The notes under the pieces: model-generated | What the model was told of the DNA's origin: nothing | Database searches by the model: none | Seen by the model: only the letters and a program-made list of their open reading frames with translations | Part shown: one piece after another, positions 15,131 through 21,328 of the stretch | How the letters are laid out: every line of letters starts with the position of its first letter | Position numbering within the stretch: position 1 is the first letter of the stretch | Assembly (NCBI GenBank): GCA_030151225.1 | Contig: JASLEG010000281.1 | Span: forward strand, 1-21,328 | Direction of reading: 5' to 3' | DNA length: 21,328 nucleotides | DNA from: Burkholderia sp. | Lineage (GTDB): Bacteria > Pseudomonadota > Gammaproteobacteria > Burkholderiales > Burkholderiaceae | Translations under genes and position numbers: made by a program

Positions 15131-15140
15131 ATTCATGAAT
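15131..15140 (+). promoter_or_regulatory. Perfect palindrome ATTCATGAAT
   Basis: This 10-bp perfect palindrome in AT-rich DNA lies about 100 bp upstream of the presumed promoter. It could be a regulator half-site pair. A single occurrence limits confidence. Confidence 0.3.
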
Positions 15141-15241
15141 CAATTAAGTAATCAAATCCTGTCATTAACTTCAGGTTTTTGAAATAACAAAAAGATTTTA
15201 ATGGGATGTGATTGTCGATGTCGGAAAAATCACCATTTCTG

Positions 15242-15270
15242 TTGACGCGTCGATTTCCGCTATGTAAATT
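15242..15270 (+). promoter_or_regulatory. Candidate promoter of the isocyanide operon
   Basis: TTGACG (15242-15247) and TAAATT (15265-15270) are separated by exactly 17 bp. The -35 matches consensus at five of six positions and the -10 at four. It is the best match in the region and would give a leader of about 160 nt before the first start codon. Confidence 0.4.
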
Positions 15271-15438
15271 CCATTCGCGAAATCGAGATAAGGATATTCC
15301 CGGGCGCGAGGTTCGGTGAATCCGTGCATTTCAATTCTTAATTTCCATTTCAGGCCGGACTCATGGGCGCGGATTAACGATGCGCATGCGCGCGGTATGC
15401 CGACGCGCGTGTGTCGACAACCCATCTAGAGAGAAATC

Positions 15439-16449
15439 ATGTCGGTTGACCTGCGAGACGCGAGCGTATGTGAAGCTCGGGAAGCATCGTGGTCGGTGGC
15501 GGAAGCGATCGTCCGTGAAGTATTCACCTTGCGCAATCTGCATCGTACCGAGGAGGGCACGCCGCATTGCTTCGCCGACGAGGCGCGCCTCCACATCGAG
15601 GCGATCGCGCCGGTGGTGGCGCGCGGCGAACCCGTGACCATGGTCCTGCCGGCGTTTCCGGGCAAGTCGCCGAACCGCAGCAAGACGCTCGGTGCCTTGC
15701 CGGATCTGGCGGAGAAGCACGCGCTGGCGAACCTGTCGCGGCTGTGCCGCCGGATCGGCACGCTCTACGCGCCCGGCGCCAAGCTGATGATCTGCTCCGA
15801 CGGCTACTGCTTCTCGGACGTCGTGAACATTCCCGATCCCGAGGTGCGCCAGTATCTCGACAGCCTGGAGGCGTACGCGACGCGGCATTTCCCCGAGAGT
15901 TTCGCGTTCTTCGACCTCGACGACACCTTCGGCTATCTCGACGACCTCACCTCGAAGCGCGAGGAGCTGCTGATCGTCTACAGCGACTCGGTCGACCAGA
16001 TCAAGCGCCAGTGCGCCGAGGATCCGTCGGCGATCGCGATGTATCGCGGCATCACGCGCTTCCTGTTCGAGGACACCCAGGGCATCGAGCGCTTCAAGGG
16101 GCTCAGCAACACGGCGATCCAGAAGATGGCGCGCAGCAACGCCTATCGCGTGATCCAGCGCAGCAACGCCTGGGGCCGCCTGATCGACCGCACCTTCCCG
16201 AACAGCCTGCGCCTGTCGATCCACCCGCAGTTCCGGCTCTCGAGGAAGATCGGCATCCGCCTCGTGGATTGCGACGACGTCTGGCTCACGCCGTGGCATT
16301 CGGTGGCCGTGCGGGAAAACGACCGGATCGTGCTGCGCAAGCGTTCCGAGATCGACGAGCGCAGTGCCGTCCTGGTGTTCACCGACGGCATTCCGTGCCA
16401 CTTCGTCCATTACCCGCAACCGCATCCGAGCGTCTTCCACCATGGCTGA
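15439..16449 (+). CDS. Isocyanide (isonitrile) synthase, PvcA/IsnA/DIT1 family
   Basis: This 336-aa protein has ATG 15439 behind a GAGAG site. Family members convert the alpha-amino group of tyrosine or tryptophan to an isonitrile using ribulose-5-phosphate as the carbon donor. The conserved elements are all present: LPAFPGKSPNRSKTLGALPD (residues 70-89), ICSDGYCFSDVVNIPD (118-133), the YRVIQRSNAWGRLID segment (236-250), LRLSIHPQ (257-264) and the C-terminal TPWHSV and DGIPCHFVHYP. Length is normal for the family (PvcA ~328 aa). It is therefore judged catalytically complete, unlike the second copy fused to the oxygenase downstream. It heads the operon, overlapping the exporter start by eight bases. 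Tyrosine is the favoured substrate because a glycosyltransferase, which needs a hydroxyl, follows. Tryptophan is not excluded. Confidence 0.92.
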   Translation: MSVDLRDASVCEAREASWSVAEAIVREVFTLRNLHRTEEGTPHCFADEARLHIEAIAPVVARGEPVTMVLPAFPGKSPNRSKTLGALPDLAEKHALANLSRLCRRIGTLYAPGAKLMICSDGYCFSDVVNIPDPEVRQYLDSLEAYATRHFPESFAFFDLDDTFGYLDDLTSKREELLIVYSDSVDQIKRQCAEDPSAIAMYRGITRFLFEDTQGIERFKGLSNTAIQKMARSNAYRVIQRSNAWGRLIDRTFPNSLRLSIHPQFRLSRKIGIRLVDCDDVWLTPWHSVAVRENDRIVLRKRSEIDERSAVLVFTDGIPCHFVHYPQPHPSVFHHG

Positions 16450-17686
16450 TCGGCAACGCCCTCCGGGCACGCGCGGCGTGCGTCCACCGCCCGTGATCTT
16501 CCTCGCGCTGCTGGCGATCCTGTCGATGCTCGGCACCGACATCTACCTGCCGGCGCTCGGCGAAATCCAGGCGGATCTGTCCAGCTCGATGTTTCTGGTC
16601 GGGCTGTCGCTGACCGTGTACGCGGCCGGCACCTGCGTGACGCAACTGCTGTACGGCCCGGTGTCGGACGCGATCGGCCGCAAGCCGGTGCTGCTGTTCG
16701 GGCTGGCCGTGTTCGTGGCGGCCACGCTGGGCTGCATGTTCGCGCACGACATCGCCGCGTTTCTCGCGTTCCGCTTCCTGCAGGCGTTCGGCGTGTGCGC
16801 GGCCACCGTGCTCTGGCAGCCGATCGTCACCGACGTCCACGGCGGCGACGATGCGCGCGTGCGCGGCATCTTCGGTTTCGTCATGTCGTTCGTGGGCATC
16901 TCGCCCGCGCTCGCGCCGATCGCGGGCGGTGCGCTGGCCGGTGCCTGGGGCTGGCGCGTCACGTTCGCGGTGCTGCTCGCGCTCGGCATGCTGATGCTGC
17001 TCTGGAGCGCGCTGCTGTATCGCGAGACGCATCCGCAGGCGCGCCGTGCCGCGCGGCCCGCGGGCGTGCGAGCCGTGTTCGGCTCGTATCGCACGCTGTT
17101 CGGCGACCTCGGCTTTCACCTCCATGCCTGGTCGGTCGCGGCGGCGGTGGGCGGCTACATGGCCTACCTGACGGTGGCGCCGTTCGCGCTGGCCCGGTTC
17201 GGCCTCTCGCCGTTCTGGATCGGGGTGAGCTTTCTGCCGCTGGCCGGGCTGTTCGGGCTCGGCGGCGGCCTGGCCAAGTGGCTGGCGGCCAGGTACGGCG
17301 ACGACGGCGCGCTGAAGGTGGGCGCCACGCTGGCGGTGCTGGCGGGCGCGCTGTTCTGGCTGTCGGTGGAGCGCGGCTTCGCCGTCACGCCGGTGCGTTA
17401 CGTCGCGCCGTTCGGGCTCATGACGCTCGCCATCGGCATCACGATTCCGACCGGCTCGGCAGGCGCGATCGCGCGCTTCACGCGGATCTCGGGCGCCTGC
17501 TCGAGCGCGATGAATTTCCTGACCTCGATCGCGGTGCTGGTGGCCACGCTGCTCGCCTCGGTCGGTTACCAGACCGCGGGCAACCGACCGCTCGGCGCGA
17601 TCCTGCTGGTGGCCGCGCTCGTGTCGCTGGTCTGCGCGGCGCTGCTGCGCCCGACCGGCGCACGGCCGTCCCTCACCGCCCGCTGA
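16442..17686 (+). CDS. Bcr/CflA-like MFS efflux transporter
   Basis: ATG 16442 lies inside the end of the isocyanide synthase gene (shared ATGGCTGA), so translation is probably coupled; the product is 414 aa. Twelve helices are predicted. Helix 1 has SMLGTDIYLPALGEIQADL, the D-x-Y-L-P-A-L of drug:proton antiporters of the Bcr/CflA (DHA1) group. Motif A follows as YGPVSDAIGRKPVLLFG. The usual R-A-x-x-x-D segment after helix 4 reads LWQPIVTDVHGG here, with Trp-Gln in place of the common Arg-Ala, suggesting a specialised substrate. Its place inside the operon points to export of, and self-protection from, the isocyanide product, whose metal-binding group could poison copper or haem enzymes. Confidence 0.88.
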   Translation: MADRQRPPGTRGVRPPPVIFLALLAILSMLGTDIYLPALGEIQADLSSSMFLVGLSLTVYAAGTCVTQLLYGPVSDAIGRKPVLLFGLAVFVAATLGCMFAHDIAAFLAFRFLQAFGVCAATVLWQPIVTDVHGGDDARVRGIFGFVMSFVGISPALAPIAGGALAGAWGWRVTFAVLLALGMLMLLWSALLYRETHPQARRAARPAGVRAVFGSYRTLFGDLGFHLHAWSVAAAVGGYMAYLTVAPFALARFGLSPFWIGVSFLPLAGLFGLGGGLAKWLAARYGDDGALKVGATLAVLAGALFWLSVERGFAVTPVRYVAPFGLMTLAIGITIPTGSAGAIARFTRISGACSSAMNFLTSIAVLVATLLASVGYQTAGNRPLGAILLVAALVSLVCAALLRPTGARPSLTAR

Positions 17687-17718
17687 CACGGGCTCCTCAC
17701 TCGATGCACGGAGATAGC

Positions 17719-18189
17719 ATGAAGCCATTCGGAATCGCCAACGAACGCTGGCTGGACGCGCGCACGCTCACCTCGGGCCAGCCCTCCGCGGAACAGTTCG
17801 CCCTGCTCAGGGACGACGGATTCGATCTCGTGATCGACATCGCGCCGACCGACGCGCGCTATTCGATCGACGACGAAGCCGGCCTGATGCGCCGCCTCGG
17901 CATCGAATATCACTTCCAGCCGGTCGACTTCAAGGCGCCGACGCTGGCCGACTTCGTGCGCTTCTGCACCGTCTATCACGCCACCGCCGGCCGCAAGCGG
18001 CTCGTGCATTGCGCCGGCAACTTCCGGGTCTCCGCGTTCGTCGCGCACTACAAGATGATCCACGACGGCTGGACCGAGGCGCAGGCCGACGCCTGGGTGG
18101 CCGACGTCTGGAAGCTGGCCGACTATCCGGTCTGGGACGCCTTCGTCCGGCGTCTGCGCGCCGACCTGTTCGTGGCGCGCGCCGCATGA
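17719..18189 (+). CDS. Small Cys-X4-Arg protein, DSP/DUF442-like (phosphatase or sulfurtransferase)
   Basis: This 156-aa cytoplasmic protein has ATG 17719 behind a GGAGA site. The fold of small tyrosine-phosphatase-like proteins is suggested by LTSGQPSAEQFALLRDDGFDLVIDIAP (about 17-43), FQPVDFKAPTLADF (66-79) and the loop LVHCAGNFRVSAFVAHY (96-111). The nucleophile Cys98 and Arg103 are four residues apart (C-X4-R), not the five of true protein tyrosine phosphatases. A six-residue Cys-to-Arg loop is what rhodaneses have. DUF442/Blh-like domains with this loop size occur fused to sulfide and persulfide enzymes. Asp70 could act as a general acid if it is a phosphatase. It sits between the exporter and oxygenase genes, and its stop overlaps the next start (ATGA). 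Sulfur transfer to the isocyanide, giving an isothiocyanate, is an attractive but unproven role. Confidence 0.8.
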   Translation: MKPFGIANERWLDARTLTSGQPSAEQFALLRDDGFDLVIDIAPTDARYSIDDEAGLMRRLGIEYHFQPVDFKAPTLADFVRFCTVYHATAGRKRLVHCAGNFRVSAFVAHYKMIHDGWTEAQADAWVADVWKLADYPVWDAFVRRLRADLFVARAA

Positions 18190-19949
18190 TGCTTGCCGCT
18201 TCCGCCGATTTCGTCGCCGAGCGCATCGTGGCGCGTTTCGCCACCGAGTTCGGGGCGCGGCTCGCGCGCGACGGCAGCGTCGACGCGCTGTCGGAGCCCC
18301 AGCGCGACGAGCTCGTGTCCAAGGCGCGCCGCTTCGTGGCGCGCGGCAGCACGATCCGGCTCACCCTGCCGGGATTCCCGCTCAAGGCGCCGGTGGCGTC
18401 GGGGCGGGTGGCGGGCGCGCTGCCCGATGCCGGCGAACGGGCCGCCCTGGCGTATCTCGATGCGTTCTGCGAAGCGGTGCAGGCCTTCTATCCGCCCGGT
18501 TGCGCGATCGACCTGTTCAGCGACGGTCTCACGTTCCACGACGTGCTCGGCGTGCCGCGCGAGGTGGCGAATCGCTATCACCACGCGCTGCGCACGCTGC
18601 ATCCGTCGCGCCACCTGGTCTGGCATGCGTACTCGACCGTCGATCCCGGGTTCGATCGCGAGATCGACGGCGCCGAGCGCGCGCTGGCCCCGCACTGGCC
18701 CGATCCGGCGGCGCTGCGCGACGATGCCCGCCATGCGCGGCGGGTGGCCGAGCTCGAGGCGATGCTCGAGCGCGAGCGCGCCGCCGGTGTCGAGGCCGCG
18801 GACGGCGACGCCGCCGCGCCGCGCCCCGGCGCCCGACGCATGGCCGAACGCGGCATCGCGCTCGACGCGTTCCTCGCGGCGCGCCTGCCCGACGGCATTC
18901 GACTCACCGTGCACGACCCGGCACCCGAGGCACGCAAGGTGCCCGTGCGCATGCATTCCCGTCCCGGCGCCGCCGCGTTGCCCTGGCGCGGCGTCCTCCT
19001 GTATCGATCGAATGGAGACACTCTCATGCTCAGCAAGCAAACCGCCGTCGGCGAGCTCGACGCCGCCGTGATCACTCGCGCAGGTCAACCGTGGTGCTAC
19101 GCCGAAGCGGCGGGGCCGCTCGCCGATTCGTGCGAACTGCGCGTCGTGCACGGCGAGGATTTCGGCGTGATCGTGACGCCGCGCGACGAGGCGGCGCCGG
19201 TGGACTGCCGCACGCTGTCGACGGAGGCGGTGGCGGCACTCGTGCGCCAGTTCGGCTTCGTCGTGCTGCGCGGCTTTCAGGTGCCCGACGAGGAGGCGCT
19301 GGTGGCCTTCACGTCGCGCTACGGCCGCCCCTATATCTGGAAGTTCGGCCCGGTGCACAAGGTGATCCCCGAGGAAAAGCCGAACGGCTACGTGCATTCG
19401 TTCGAATCGGTGCCGCTGCACTGGGATCTGAGCATGTTGCCGCTCGATCATCCGCTGGTGCGCGAGGACGAGTACTTCGCGGCCACGCTGTTCGCGCTGC
19501 ATTGCCGAACCTCGCCCAGGCGCGGCGAAGGGCAGACCACGCTGGTCGACGCGCGCGCCGTGGTGCGCGATCTCGATGCCGAGACGCTCGCGCTGTGGGA
19601 GCAGGTGAGCCTTACCTACAACACCCGCATGACCTACTTCGGCGGCGTGCCGCGCACCTTCCCGCTGATCACCACGCACCCGGAAACGGGCGAGAAGCTG
19701 CTGCGCTATCAGGAGGGCAGCGAATCGTCGCTGCAGCGCTTCGAGGTGTCGGTCGCCGATCCGGGCCGGGTGCCCGAGGATTTCGTCGCGCGGGTCAACG
19801 CGCTCGCGTATTCGCCGCGCTATCTGGTCGAGCACGAGTGGCACGACGGCGACATCGTGATGGTGGACAACTACCGTGTCCTGCACGGCCGCCGCGCGAT
19901 GTCGCGCGATTCCGCCGCGCGCGAGCTGTGGCGCGTGCAGGTCTACTGA
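18186..19949 (+). CDS. Fusion: divergent isocyanide synthase-like domain + PvcB/IsnB-type Fe(II)/2OG oxygenase
   Basis: This 587-aa single frame starts at ATG 18186, overlapping the previous stop. Residues 1 to ~312 align with isocyanide synthases: LTLPGFPLKAPVASGRVAGALPD at 59-81, DLFSDGLTFHDVLGVP at 109-124, and a C-terminal GQPWCY like GIPCHF of the first copy. Yet it lacks the S-P-N-x-x-K residues after FPxK and most of the ~40-residue Tyr-Arg/Ala-Trp-Gly-Arg segment, with an Ala/Pro/Glu-rich stretch at ~190-218 instead. Residues ~315-587 form a TauD-type oxygenase with facial triad His412-x-Asp414 (LHWDLS) and His567 (VLHGRR), and Arg579 or Arg583 for 2-oxoglutarate. PvcB/IsnB homologues oxidise the isocyano acid with decarboxylation or desaturation to a vinyl isocyanide. 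Fused synthase-oxygenases are known in fungi. Here the oxygenase should be active and the synthase half may be non-catalytic. Confidence 0.85.
   Translation: MMLAASADFVAERIVARFATEFGARLARDGSVDALSEPQRDELVSKARRFVARGSTIRLTLPGFPLKAPVASGRVAGALPDAGERAALAYLDAFCEAVQAFYPPGCAIDLFSDGLTFHDVLGVPREVANRYHHALRTLHPSRHLVWHAYSTVDPGFDREIDGAERALAPHWPDPAALRDDARHARRVAELEAMLERERAAGVEAADGDAAAPRPGARRMAERGIALDAFLAARLPDGIRLTVHDPAPEARKVPVRMHSRPGAAALPWRGVLLYRSNGDTLMLSKQTAVGELDAAVITRAGQPWCYAEAAGPLADSCELRVVHGEDFGVIVTPRDEAAPVDCRTLSTEAVAALVRQFGFVVLRGFQVPDEEALVAFTSRYGRPYIWKFGPVHKVIPEEKPNGYVHSFESVPLHWDLSMLPLDHPLVREDEYFAATLFALHCRTSPRRGEGQTTLVDARAVVRDLDAETLALWEQVSLTYNTRMTYFGGVPRTFPLITTHPETGEKLLRYQEGSESSLQRFEVSVADPGRVPEDFVARVNALAYSPRYLVEHEWHDGDIVMVDNYRVLHGRRAMSRDSAARELWRVQVY
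19014..19028 (+). promoter_or_regulatory. Internal ribosome site and in-frame ATG inside the fusion gene
   Basis: GGAGA at 19014-19018 is followed after seven bases by ATG 19026, in frame with the fusion (Met281). Initiation here would give a 307-aa protein holding the whole oxygenase domain, about the length of free-standing PvcB. The ribosome site is better than that of the full-length start at 18186. However, Met281 lies inside the last strands of the synthase-like domain, so chance is possible. Confidence 0.35.
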
Positions 19950-19969
19950 GCCCACCGGGAGAGCGCATC

Positions 19970-21247
19970 TTGAGTCCCGTGAACCGGCCCCTGCGCGTGC
20001 TGTGCTTCGGCGAGGCGGCGACCTTCGCGCACGTCGCGCGGCCTTACTGCCTCTCCCGCGCGCTCGACAAGCGCGAGTTCGAGGTGCATTTCGCGTGCGA
20101 TACGCGCTACGCCTACGTGCACGACGATCCCGCGATCCGTCTGCACGCGATCCGCTCGAAGAGCGCGCAGGCCTTTCTCGACGCGGTCGAGACGGGGCGC
20201 GCGCTCTACACGAAGCGCGAGCTGATCGGCTATGCCGAGGAAGACCTGGCGCTGATCCGTCGCGTCGCGCCCGACGTCGTGGTGGGCGATTTCCGGCACT
20301 CGCTGTCCGTGGCGACACGGCTGGCCGGCGTGCCGTACGTGGCGCTGATCAATGCCTACTGGAGCACCGGCGTGGCCGACCCGGTATTGCCGGTGCCCGA
20401 GATTCGCGGTCTCGAGATGAGCCGGCTGCCCCTGATCGAGCGACTGATGCCGCTGATGGGGCGCCTCGTGCTGGCCTATCAGGCGCGGGCGCTCGACGGC
20501 GCGCGCCGTCACTTCGGCCTGCCGCCGTTCGCGTCGTGCCGCGCCGGCTGGACCTTCGGCGATCGCGTGGCCTATTACGACTCGCCGGCGCTGGTGCCGC
20601 TGGCCGCCTTGCCGGCCGGGCACCGCTACATCGGGCCGGTGAGCTGGTCGCCGAGCGTGGCCTTGCCCGACTGGTGGCAGGCGCTCGAGGCGGCCCGGCG
20701 CCTCGCCTATGTGTCGCTCGGTTCCTCGGGCGACGTGGGGATGTTCGACACGATCGTGGACGGCCTGCTCGATGCCGGCTTCCAGGTGGTGTCGAGCTCG
20801 GGCGGGCGCCACCAGCCGGCGCCGCGCGCCGGGCTGTACACGGCGCCGTACCTGCCCGGCGAACGGATCGCGCAACGCGCCGATCTGGTGATCAGCAACG
20901 GCGGCAGCCCGACCGGCTATCAGGCGCTGGCCGAGGGCACGCCCGTGATCGGCGTGCCGACGAACATGGATCAGCTGCTGGCGATGCGCTGCATCGAGCG
21001 TTACGGCGCGGGCGTGACGGTGCGCCCGGCACGCGTGCGACGCGGCGAACTGCCGGCGGTCGCGGCCGCCATGCTGGCCGATCCGGGCTATCGGGCGCGG
21101 GCGCGGGAGCTGGCCGACGGCTTCGCGCGGATGAACCCGTACACGGCATTTCCGGCGCTGCTGCGCGAGGCCGTCGAGGCATGCACGCCGGATGCGCGGC
21201 CCGACACCGCGAACGCGCGGGTGCGATGGATGGCGAACGCCGCCTGA
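19970..21247 (+). CDS. GT1-family glycosyltransferase (YjiC/UGT-like)
   Basis: I use TTG 19970, six bases after GGGAGAG; GTG 19979 is 15 bases away and less likely. The product is 425 aa. The GT-B fold is evident. The N-terminal Rossmann half starts RVLCFGEAATFAHVARP, with His21 in the position of the catalytic base. A linker with GHRYIGPVSW precedes the C-terminal half, which has AYVSLGSSG, the AQRADLVISNGGSPTGYQAL donor-site motif and GTPVIGVPTNMDQ. Asn-Gly-Gly replaces the common His-Gly-Gly in that donor motif. The likely acceptor is the phenol of the tyrosine-derived vinyl isocyanide, as in rhabduscin and byelyankacin clusters. The sugar cannot be read from sequence; no sugar-nucleotide genes are in the window. 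It lies 20 bp after the fusion gene, in the same operon. Confidence 0.9.
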   Translation: MSPVNRPLRVLCFGEAATFAHVARPYCLSRALDKREFEVHFACDTRYAYVHDDPAIRLHAIRSKSAQAFLDAVETGRALYTKRELIGYAEEDLALIRRVAPDVVVGDFRHSLSVATRLAGVPYVALINAYWSTGVADPVLPVPEIRGLEMSRLPLIERLMPLMGRLVLAYQARALDGARRHFGLPPFASCRAGWTFGDRVAYYDSPALVPLAALPAGHRYIGPVSWSPSVALPDWWQALEAARRLAYVSLGSSGDVGMFDTIVDGLLDAGFQVVSSSGGRHQPAPRAGLYTAPYLPGERIAQRADLVISNGGSPTGYQALAEGTPVIGVPTNMDQLLAMRCIERYGAGVTVRPARVRRGELPAVAAAMLADPGYRARARELADGFARMNPYTAFPALLREAVEACTPDARPDTANARVRWMANAA

Positions 21248-21310
21248 GCGGCGCGCAGGCAGCCGCGCCACCACGAGGCGCGGCCCGATCGAACACGAGG
21301 GAGAAAGCGG

Positions 21311-21328
21311 GTGACTGACAAACAGGAT
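21311..21328 (+). CDS. Start of a further operon gene (runs off right edge)
   Basis: GTG 21311 follows a GGGAG site at 21299-21303 with seven bases of spacing. It opens the residues MTDKQD before the window ends. The 63-bp gap from the glycosyltransferase has no terminator-like hairpin with a T-tract. The cluster probably continues, but no identity can be given from six residues. Confidence 0.4.

Larger units (their letters stand above)
14717..15438. promoter_or_regulatory. AT-rich 720-bp regulatory region upstream of the isocyanide operon
   Basis: This is the only long stretch in the window that is clearly poorer in GC than its surroundings. The short frames in it, on either strand, lack ribosome sites and family resemblance, and I see no convincing gene. 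It holds two perfect 9-bp inverted repeats, a 10-bp perfect palindrome, a plausible sigma-70 promoter (15242-15270) and a weak hairpin followed by T5 near 15158-15180. The leader downstream of that promoter would be about 160 nt. Confidence 0.55.

Noticed and set aside
15158..15180. CCTG...CAGG followed by T5 as an intrinsic terminator or attenuator.
   Set aside because: The stem has only four pairs with a 10-base loop, too weak to call.
15198..15425. 75-codon minus-strand frame just upstream of the isocyanide synthase.
   Set aside because: No ribosome site before its ATG, and it would cover the presumed promoter and leader.
18123..20318. A 731-codon open frame on the minus strand across the fusion and glycosyltransferase genes.
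   Set aside because: It is an Arg/His/Ala-rich shadow frame typical of high-GC DNA; the plus-strand proteins have clear family motifs in the same region.
1..21328. CRISPR arrays, tRNA or rRNA genes.
   Set aside because: No regularly spaced repeats and no recognisable cloverleaf or rRNA sequence seen by eye on either strand.

Overview
The window is high-GC DNA with strong codon bias. The gene families present (an IS256-type transposase, a UxaA/AraD sugar-acid locus, a TetX-like monooxygenase and an isocyanide synthase cluster) suggest a Burkholderia-type betaproteobacterium, perhaps the plant/insect-associated gladioli/glumae group. The genus is inferred from protein style and gene content, not from a marker gene.

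Left edge (1-2069). The start of an IS256-like transposase runs off the left end on the minus strand. Next to it is a 438-aa protein of unknown function with a repeat-like, possibly beta-propeller, C-terminal region. About 550 bp follow with only weak, possibly degenerate coding traces.

Sugar-acid catabolism (2070-7665). A FadR-type GntR regulator is divergent from an MFS sugar-acid transporter, a UxaA/GarD-family dehydratase and an AraD-like 2-keto-3-deoxy-sugar-acid dehydratase. The last gene, an alpha-ketoglutarate-semialdehyde dehydrogenase, is a pseudogene: a 1-nt frameshift, an internal deletion and a lost C-terminus. The divergent promoter region carries two copies of a 12-bp operator-like repeat.

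Middle (7664-14716). These are small independent units: a 414-aa protein of unknown function; a secreted DNA/RNA nuclease coupled to a small acidic protein; a TetR regulator divergent from a TetX-like FAD monooxygenase across two near-identical palindromic operators; an MFS permease divergent from an ArsR repressor across a 12-bp direct repeat; and a luciferase-like flavin monooxygenase.

Right part (14717-21328). After about 720 bp of noticeably AT-richer DNA with several perfect dyads comes a tightly packed operon: a canonical isocyanide (isonitrile) synthase, a Bcr/CflA-like exporter, a small Cys-X4-Arg phosphatase/rhodanese-loop protein, an isocyanide synthase-like/Fe(II)-2OG oxygenase fusion, and a GT1 glycosyltransferase. 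A further gene starts at the right edge. Gene content predicts a glycosylated aromatic vinyl isocyanide (rhabduscin type). If the Cys-X4-Arg protein transfers sulfur, the product could be an isothiocyanate of the sinapigladioside type known from Burkholderia gladioli. The unusual points are the divergent synthase half fused to the oxygenase, a well-placed in-frame internal start in that fusion, and the Cys-X4-Arg protein embedded between biosynthetic genes.
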